From NCBI GenBank assembly GCA_016710115.1, contig JADJLN010000007.1:186001-250000 (forward strand): a stretch of DNA of 64,000 bases, in the 5' to 3' direction. The stretch comes from Saprospiraceae bacterium (GTDB lineage: Bacteria; Bacteroidota; Bacteroidia; Chitinophagales; Saprospiraceae). The notes beneath the pieces were generated by a model, which was given only the letters and a program-made list of their open reading frames with translations, had not been told where the DNA came from and did not search any database. The position numbers were made by a program, and so were the translations under genes. Within the stretch, counting starts at the first letter, position 1. Each line of letters starts with the position of its first letter. Positions 57,613 through 64,000 of this stretch are shown one piece after another.

Positions 57613-59979
57613 TCAATCTACGTTCAACCGCTGGCCATGCCTGTCAAACAGGATACGGGCATCATGAAACCCGGCGCCTCGGGCCGCTGATAACGCTTCA
57701 CGTGCCACAGAAATCGATTTGATCCCGCTGACATACATGATCGTCCATTCATTGGTTGTCTCTCTGGTTATGGTGCCATACGTGCCGAGAGCCCCCGGAT
57801 CAAACCATCTGGCATTTTTATAGGCGGCTAACCGGATCAGATATTCACCATCCTGCGCCGGATCACCTGACTTGTCCCGGGCCATGGAAAGCATGACCCT
57901 GTCCAGCAGAGATTCGACTGATTCTTCAACGACAAATGAACCAGGAAATCCAATCCCGGTGATTTCTGCTGCAGCTGCCTGAGCCTGCTCCCGGGATGAA
58001 AACACACCAACCCGGATTCGGATGCGGTCTTCATCGATCTTCTGGTAAACAGTACCATACTGTGCGAGTCGTTCGTACTCGCGTACATCAGCCTCCTTTT
58101 CATTGGTCAAGGAGGCCACCTGAACAGAAAATGTTGCCTGACCAGTGCTGTTATCCTTACCTGGCAATCCGTCCTTTTCCTGTTTGTCTGCCATTTCCTC
58201 CGGATCAAGATTGGCTTGAATGGCTTTCAATTGGAAAGGTTCTTCGAAAGGATTTCCTGAGGTCGAGGAGAGTTGAATAGTCCTTGCTTCATGCTGATAA
58301 CCTGGCAGAGAGAAATTGAGAAAATAGATCCTGTCCGGCCCCATGGGTACATTCAATTGCCCTTTTTCATTGGTGTACAAGTCATTATACAATCCACTGC
58401 GCTGTTCTGTGAGCCGTAATTGAACGTGTTGCAACGGTCTTGTGGATTCACTGTCGATGACCGTCAATGTAAACTTCCACCTGTCCGGTGTGAGGTGGAC
58501 AATGAATACTTCATCGCCAGACAACAAGTCGTGTGTCTTCCATTCAGCACTGGAATGACCTTGATGTTGAACGACCAGTTTGCATGACGGGATCTCCGTC
58601 ATTTTTAACGTAATCAGGCCCTGGTCGTCACTTCTATAGAGATTGCCACCGCATTGTTGTAGATCGATCGTTGCGCCAGCTATCGGATCACCTGTCACGG
58701 CGTCCTGAATGACAAGATGTCGTTCGATCAACTGGAAACGGAACTGGTAGATATCGAGGTCGCCCCTGCCCTTTCGGTTGCTGACGAAATAACCCTGAGC
58801 AGGATCTGGTCCTATGATCAAACCGAGATCATCACCGGATGAATTGATGTCCTGGCCAAGATGGCTGATATTCGTGTAATGGCCATTTGTCTGGATTGCC
58901 TTAAACAGATCGAAGCCGCCCAAGCCGGTGTGCCAGTCACTCGAGAAATACATCATTTCGTGATAGGGGTATGGTGTGATTTCGTTGCCTGGTGAATTGA
59001 GGGGTGTACCCATATTCCGGGGTTCCTTCCAACCGTCTTTGCCCATTTCACAAACATAAATGTCAAATCCGCCCAACCCTTCGGGATTGTCCGATGCGAA
59101 GTACAACTCCTGACCGGAGGCAGAAAACCTGGGCCAAGCCGTTGAAAAGGACGAGTTGTTGAACGGAAAGGGTCGAATATTCTCCCATGTGCCTTTCTCA
59201 TTCACATCTGCGATGAAGAGGCTGGATTGAAATCCCGCTTCCGGGGTAAAACGGGCATTCCCGGCAATGTTTGCGCGCATAAACACGGCAGTCCGACCAT
59301 CCGGAGAAAAGGTGACCGGACCCATGTTCGGAGTTGGGCGAGACTCCAGCTTTACGGGTCTGGAGGGATATAGAAAGCCGTTTCCATCGACAGTAGTACT
59401 CATCACATAATGGTACTGATCACCCTGTACCCACCCGTCGGGATAGGTGGCTAATGTCGGATTGAACACATTCAGATAGAGTTGGTCTTTCAACAGGCAT
59501 GGCCCGATCTCCGAATGTGCACTGTTAATCAGTTCTGCCTTGACTTTGGCAGTCTTCTGATCTGAAGCAGAATTTCGGGCAAACTGACATGACAGCATAC
59601 CTTGTCCGGCGACCACGGGAAGGGATGAGGCGAGGTCGGACCACAATTCTTCTGCCATCGGATAATTACCAACCATCATCAGGGCTTGCGCAAACAGGAC
59701 CTGATCGGATGGCGAAAGAGATTGTTGTTTCGGTCTATTCAGGAAAATACCGACCGCTTCCTTTGGTTGGTTTATCATGAAATAACTCCTTGCAAGACCA
59801 AGGGATGCGGTAAGATCATCCGGATGATCTGCAAGGTAGGCCTTGTACCCCTCCATGGCGGCCTGGTAAGCATGCAGATCAAATTGCTTGTCGGGAACTT
59901 TCAAAGCAGCTTCCTGAGCAGGGATCAGATTGGGCAGGGCAAATGCCCAGAAGACGAAACAGAACCGCAATACATTCAT
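57613..59979 (-). CDS. TPR / PD40 / SPOR secreted protein
   Basis: 788 residues. Signal peptide to LIPAQ, a TPR-like helical part at about 25-110 (YQAAMEGYKAYLADHPDDLTA), PD40 beta-propeller repeats at about 210-400 (VTFSPDGRTAVFMRANIAG, RFSASGQELYFASDNPEGLG), carboxypeptidase-like regulatory domains (LVIQDAVTGDPIAGATIDL), and two SPOR-like segments near the C-terminus (FSVQVASLTNEKEADVREY; EYLIRLAAYKNARWFDPG). SPOR binds denuded peptidoglycan. It is a relative of the gene at 22940 but lacks the OmpA domain. The ATG at 59979 is chosen for the signal peptide; an upstream ATG would add 32 residues. No frame break. Confidence 0.88.
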   Translation of the reverse strand: MNVLRFCFVFWAFALPNLIPAQEAALKVPDKQFDLHAYQAAMEGYKAYLADHPDDLTASLGLARSYFMINQPKEAVGIFLNRPKQQSLSPSDQVLFAQALMMVGNYPMAEELWSDLASSLPVVAGQGMLSCQFARNSASDQKTAKVKAELINSAHSEIGPCLLKDQLYLNVFNPTLATYPDGWVQGDQYHYVMSTTVDGNGFLYPSRPVKLESRPTPNMGPVTFSPDGRTAVFMRANIAGNARFTPEAGFQSSLFIADVNEKGTWENIRPFPFNNSSFSTAWPRFSASGQELYFASDNPEGLGGFDIYVCEMGKDGWKEPRNMGTPLNSPGNEITPYPYHEMMYFSSDWHTGLGGFDLFKAIQTNGHYTNISHLGQDINSSGDDLGLIIGPDPAQGYFVSNRKGRGDLDIYQFRFQLIERHLVIQDAVTGDPIAGATIDLQQCGGNLYRSDDQGLITLKMTEIPSCKLVVQHQGHSSAEWKTHDLLSGDEVFIVHLTPDRWKFTLTVIDSESTRPLQHVQLRLTEQRSGLYNDLYTNEKGQLNVPMGPDRIYFLNFSLPGYQHEARTIQLSSTSGNPFEEPFQLKAIQANLDPEEMADKQEKDGLPGKDNSTGQATFSVQVASLTNEKEADVREYERLAQYGTVYQKIDEDRIRIRVGVFSSREQAQAAAAEITGIGFPGSFVVEESVESLLDRVMLSMARDKSGDPAQDGEYLIRLAAYKNARWFDPGALGTYGTITRETTNEWTIMYVSGIKSISVAREALSAARGAGFHDARILFDRHGQRLNVD

Positions 59980-60014
59980 TCTATCTGGTTTTGACGCGGT
60001 CTTGGGATGAAGTC

Positions 60015-60022
60015 CAAAGGTA
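60015..60022 (-). promoter_or_regulatory. -7 box (TACCTTTG) before the PD40/SPOR gene
   Basis: Exact TAnnTTTG on the minus strand, about 35 bases before the ATG at 59979. No clear TTG -33 element at the right distance. Confidence 0.4.
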
Positions 60023-60200
60023 GAAATAAACCATTTATCACATTCTCTTCGCATATGAAAGCTGTTCAGGATCATTTACCTACGCAATGCAAAATGGTAA
60101 AATACGATGTGAATTCACAGAAGAATTATGCAGAGGCCGGCATTTTCAATGGTGTACTGACAAAATCAGTTAAATTCGCAACATCCTTTATCTTGACTAC

Positions 60201-63200
60201 ATGATCACAAGACTTACCCTCCTCTTCCTATTTGCCTGGGCATCGCTGCCTGTTGTTCACGGTCAGCAGCTCAACCATATTCAGGGCGACCTGATCGTCC
60301 ATATGTCCTCTGAACAAGCACTGAGTGACCTGCTTGAGTCTGCACAGCGTTTTCAAGGAGTACCGACACAACTGCGGGTCAACCGGGTGTTGGCACCCGA
60401 TTCACGAATCTGGTTGCTCCATATGGACCATACCCGTATCCATGAAACAGATTTTCTGATCTGGATGCGCCGCCAGCCGGGCATCCTTGCAGCACAATTC
60501 AATCATCTGGGCACTTACAGGAAGTCACCGAATGATCCCAACTATTTTCAGCAATGGCATTGGAAAAACACGGGCCAGAACAATGGCAAACCGGGTGCCG
60601 ATCTGGATATGGAAGAAGCCTGGGAGATTACTACAGGAGGATTGACAGCAACCGGGGATACGATTGTTGTTGCGATTGTGGATGACGGTACTGATCTGGA
60701 ACATCCCGATCTGGCCGCCAATCATTGGATCAACCATCTGGAAATCCCGGACAACGGGCAGGATGATGATGGCAACGGATATGTGGATGATTATTTCGGA
60801 TGGAATATCAACCAGGACAATGACAATGTCGACAACGGTGGACATGGTGTCAACGTCGAGGGCATGATCGGTGCTGTAGGTAATAATGGCGTTGGACTCA
60901 CAGGTGTGAACTGGGATATCAAGATGATGACTATTCGACCAAGTTCTACTCAGGAAGCACTGGTGATCGAAGCCTATACTTACGCTTTGACCCAGCGAAA
61001 ACTGTACAACCAGACCAATGGTGAGAAAGGCGCTTTTGTTGTTGCCATGAATTCCTCCGGGTATTGATTTCGGCGACCCGGCTGATGCACCCATCTGGTG
61101 TGCGTATTATGACACCATGGGTGTTTACGGTATCCTGAATTGTGGTGCTACTGCAAACATCAATATCGATATTGACATAGAAGGTGACTTGCCTACAGGA
61201 TGTAGCAGTGAATACCTGATCTCCGTTACCGCGACCGACAATGAAGACAAACGCAATTTTTCCGCATTTGGGAAAACGACGATTGATGTTGCTGCCCCAG
61301 GCGAGGATGTTCGAACAACATCCAATAATGGAAATTATACGACCACCAGCGGCACTTCATTTGCTTCTCCGACTACAGCAGGTCTGGTCGGTTTGCTTTA
61401 TTCTGCTCCCTGCTCGACTATCGGCCAACTGGCAAAAGCCGCTCCTTCCGAAGCGGCCAAACTTGTGCGTGATGCCATTTTTGAAGGTGTAGATAAAATC
61501 CCAGCACTGGAAGATGAGCTGGTTACCGGTGGCCGGATCAACGCGTTCAAAAGCCTGCAATATATCCTGTCCAACTGTGGACCTTGCCCAGGACCAGCAA
61601 ATATCAAAGCAACCGTCAGTGGTAATGCAGCGGAGATCAGTTGGCTATCCGGAGATTCAACCCTGACAAGCTCTCTTCGATGGCGGGCAGTCGGTGAACC
61701 GAACTGGACCACTGTTGCTGTTGCAGAAAGTCCCTATTCGATCAGTGGTCTGCTCCCGTGCACGGATTATGAGGTCGAGATCAAAGCTGTTTGTGCAGAT
61801 ACCAGTAGCGAATACACGTCATACGTGTTCACTTCTGATGGTTGTTGCCTGCCTCCCTCCAATGTTTCGGTTGTTGAATTCGGGGATGACTTTATTGAAA
61901 TCTCCTGGGATGAAGTAAATGTGGCAAACAACTATCAAATACAATACAAGGAAATTACTGCCTTTGATTGGGAAGTGCTTCCGAATATTTCCGGTTCTTC
62001 GATCACGATCAATGGACTAGCGCCCTGTGCCGGTTATCTGATCCAGATCATCTCGAATTGCGGGAGTGACATGTCGGATCCATCCACAACGATTGAAGTG
62101 CAAACCTCGGGCTGCGGTGCCTGTAAGGACCAAACCTATTGTGATGCGTTCGGTACGGATTCCGGAATTGAATTCATCGACTCCATTCAAATCAGTACAT
62201 ACACCAACGCGTCAGGCAATGACGACGGATATGGCGATTATACCAATGATGCAATTCAACTGCTGACCTACTACAAGTATCCCTATCGACTTGTACCCGG
62301 ATTCAGTGGTGGATTTGCCTACACTGAAACGTTCCGGGTGTGGATCGACTATAACCAGGATGGTGACTTTGCAGATCCGGGAGAGGAAGTGATCTCACCA
62401 GCGGGTTCCAATATGGCAGTACAAGGATTTTTCAAGGTCTCTGGCACAGCTACACCAGGGGTAACCCGGATGCGCGTGGCCATGGCTTATGGTTCAGCCC
62501 CGTTACCTTGTGGCAGCTTCACATTCGGAGAGGTAGAGGACTATTGTGTACAAATCGTCGAAGCAACCGAGCCGCGCGATTTCCCCGATGATGTCAAGGT
62601 AAATTCAACGACGCAAACGGGTGCATTGGTGAATTGGACACCGATCACCACCAGTGTTGGTTATCTGGTGGAATACCGCGAAGCAGGGGCACCTACCTGG
62701 AATACGCTGAACGTATCGGCGCCACCTGCAGCCATCACAGGGCTATTGCCTTGTACCGACTATGAAGTGCGCATCCAGACTGATTGTGATACGTCTGTTT
62801 CTGTTTTCAGTCCGATAATTTCATTTACGACCAAAGGATGTGGTGCCTGTCTGGACTTTGCCTATTGTAAATCTGCAGCCAGTTCGGCCAATTTCCAGTG
62901 GATCGATGAGGTCACACTCAATGGTGTGTCCAATCTTTCCGGTACCAATGGTGGATATGCGTTTTTTGAGGATATCCCCTTCACAATCAATACCAATTAC
63001 GAGTATCAGATCGTGATCAAACCGGGGTTTGATTTTAATCCTTATGACAATTACTACAGGGTCTATATCGACTACAATCAGAACGGTGCTTTTGGCCCCT
63101 TCGAACAAGTCGGCATCCTGGATGACGACAACAGCGATGAGGTCACATTGACCTTTGAAGTGCCCAATGGTGCTGCTGCAGGACCAACCCGGATGAGAGT

Positions 63201-64000
63201 CATTATGTCTTCCTTCTTCGGCGACAATGACCCATGTCTGGAATTTGGGACCGGCGAAGTAGAAGATTATTGTATCAATATCGTGAAAGCAGCAGCGCCA
63301 TGTATCCCACGACCTGTAACAATTGCGGATATCGACAATGGTTTTGTCACGCTTGGATGGAAAGATGTTATCCCGGCGACAGAGTACCTGCTGGAATACA
63401 AACTGACCACAGAGACTGTTTGGACCCAAGTGAGTTCAACTTCTACCAGTGTCACGCTGACGGACCTGTTGCCATGCACCGATTATGAAGCCAGAATGTT
63501 GTCCATATGCAACCCCGACACAACCATGTACAGTCCGGTGTTTGCATTCAAGACATTCGGCTGCGGTGCCTGCCTGGACTATGAATATTGTGAACTCTTT
63601 GGCAATTTCGCCACCCTGGAATGGATCGAATCTGTGGATGTGCATACCCTGTCAAACACATCCGGTACGAATGATGGATATGCGTTCTTTGATGATGTGA
63701 CCACCGTGATGGACACAGGCAAGGTGTACAATGTGACAATAACGCCTGGTTTCAACGGTTTTGAGTATACAGAAAATATGAATGCCTGGATCGACTTCGA
63801 TCAGAACGGTGTGTTCGATAATACAGAACTCATCATCACAGGTACAGCAAATACGCCAATCACCGGACAATTCACCGTACCGAGCGTCAACAAGTTTGGT
63901 GAGACCCGGCTTCGTGTTTCATTGGCATTCGGGTTCAGTCCTGGTGCTTGCGGTGAGATCGGTAGTGGTGAGGTTGAGGACTATTGTGTGACCATCAAGC
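60201..64000 (+). CDS. T9SS-type S8 protease with FN3 and GEVED repeats, cut by the window edge
   Basis: Extracellular subtilisin-like protease. Signal peptide to VVHGQ, an inhibitor-like propeptide (QLNHIQGDLIVHM...), then the catalytic domain: Asp161 in VAIVDDGTDLEHPDL, His215 in GGHGVNVEGMIGA (the usual HGTHVAG is altered, but the catalytic His stays) and Ser in GTSFASPTTAG (codon 61357). The frame breaks near 61063, in a G run, at NSSG-IDFGDPADAP. After that the frame is open to the edge and codes alternating fibronectin III domains (ISGLLPCTDYEVEIKAVC; ITGLLPCTDYEVRIQTDC) and three GEVED domains (FRVWIDYNQDGDFADPGEE, FGEVEDYCVQI). A T9SS sorting domain is expected beyond the right end but not seen. 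Confidence 0.93.
62100..64000 (+). repeat. Three FN3-plus-GEVED units inside the protease
   Basis: Units start near 62100, 62835 and 63555, each opening with GCGAC--(Q/F/Y)-YC, holding an IDYNQ-type or IDFDQNG strand, and closing with GEVEDYC. The third is cut by the window end. Confidence 0.75.

Overview
The window comes from a Bacteroidota genome and most resembles the Saprospiraceae/Saprospirales. The grounds are HYR-repeat surface proteins, type IX secretion (T9SS) C-terminal domains of both kinds, a PorP/SprF protein, PD40/OmpA and SPOR proteins, DUF4249 lipoproteins, a FecI/FecR/TonB cascade, S8 proteases with GEVED domains, and promoters of the Bacteroidota form TTG-N18/19-TAnnTTTG. 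No transposase, integrase, phage gene or CRISPR array was seen.

Layout. 1-6.9 kb holds housekeeping and conserved hypothetical genes (argS 3' truncated, rsmD, DUF3822, tsaD, DUF697, an FAD oxidoreductase, MmcQ/YjbR), followed by tRNA-Arg(CCT). 7.5-25.3 kb is the outstanding region: two giant secreted HYR proteins (about 3,260 and 1,520 residues), then a PorP/SprF protein and a PD40-OmpA-SPOR protein, closed by a strong hairpin terminator. 25.3-32.6 kb is a minus-strand run: copper ATPase, ECF sigma factor, FecR anti-sigma factor, TonB receptor with STN domain, DUF4249 lipoprotein. tRNA-His, a methyltransferase, a tandem-AAA ATPase, a small acidic protein and an S8 protease follow. 38.8-50.9 kb is mainly housekeeping (DUF721, recF, pdhA, TPR protein, ribH-MBL-PLP enzyme operon, rimO, a TrmH-type methyltransferase, a membrane glycosyltransferase, pyrG). 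51-57.6 kb holds dnaK, a second DUF4249 lipoprotein, panB, mltG and tilS. The right end has a PD40/SPOR protein and a T9SS-type S8 protease with FN3 and GEVED repeats that leaves the window.

How genes work together. The adhesin cassette reads as surface structures exported by T9SS. The second adhesin ends in a gliding-type (type B) C-terminal domain, whose family usually depends on a PorP/SprF partner, and such a partner is the next gene. Both adhesins carry cohesin-like modules, and the first also has a dockerin-like calcium-binding segment, so they may assemble with each other; that is inference.

Quality caveat. About 25 conserved genes or domains switch reading frame by a single base, mostly in homopolymers, including essential genes (argS, pyrG, pdhA, tilS, recF). 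This looks like uncorrected long-read error rather than biology. Such genes are given here as one feature with the break positions noted. Two catalytic Asp-to-Gly changes (RsmD, MBL hydrolase) should be read with the same caution.
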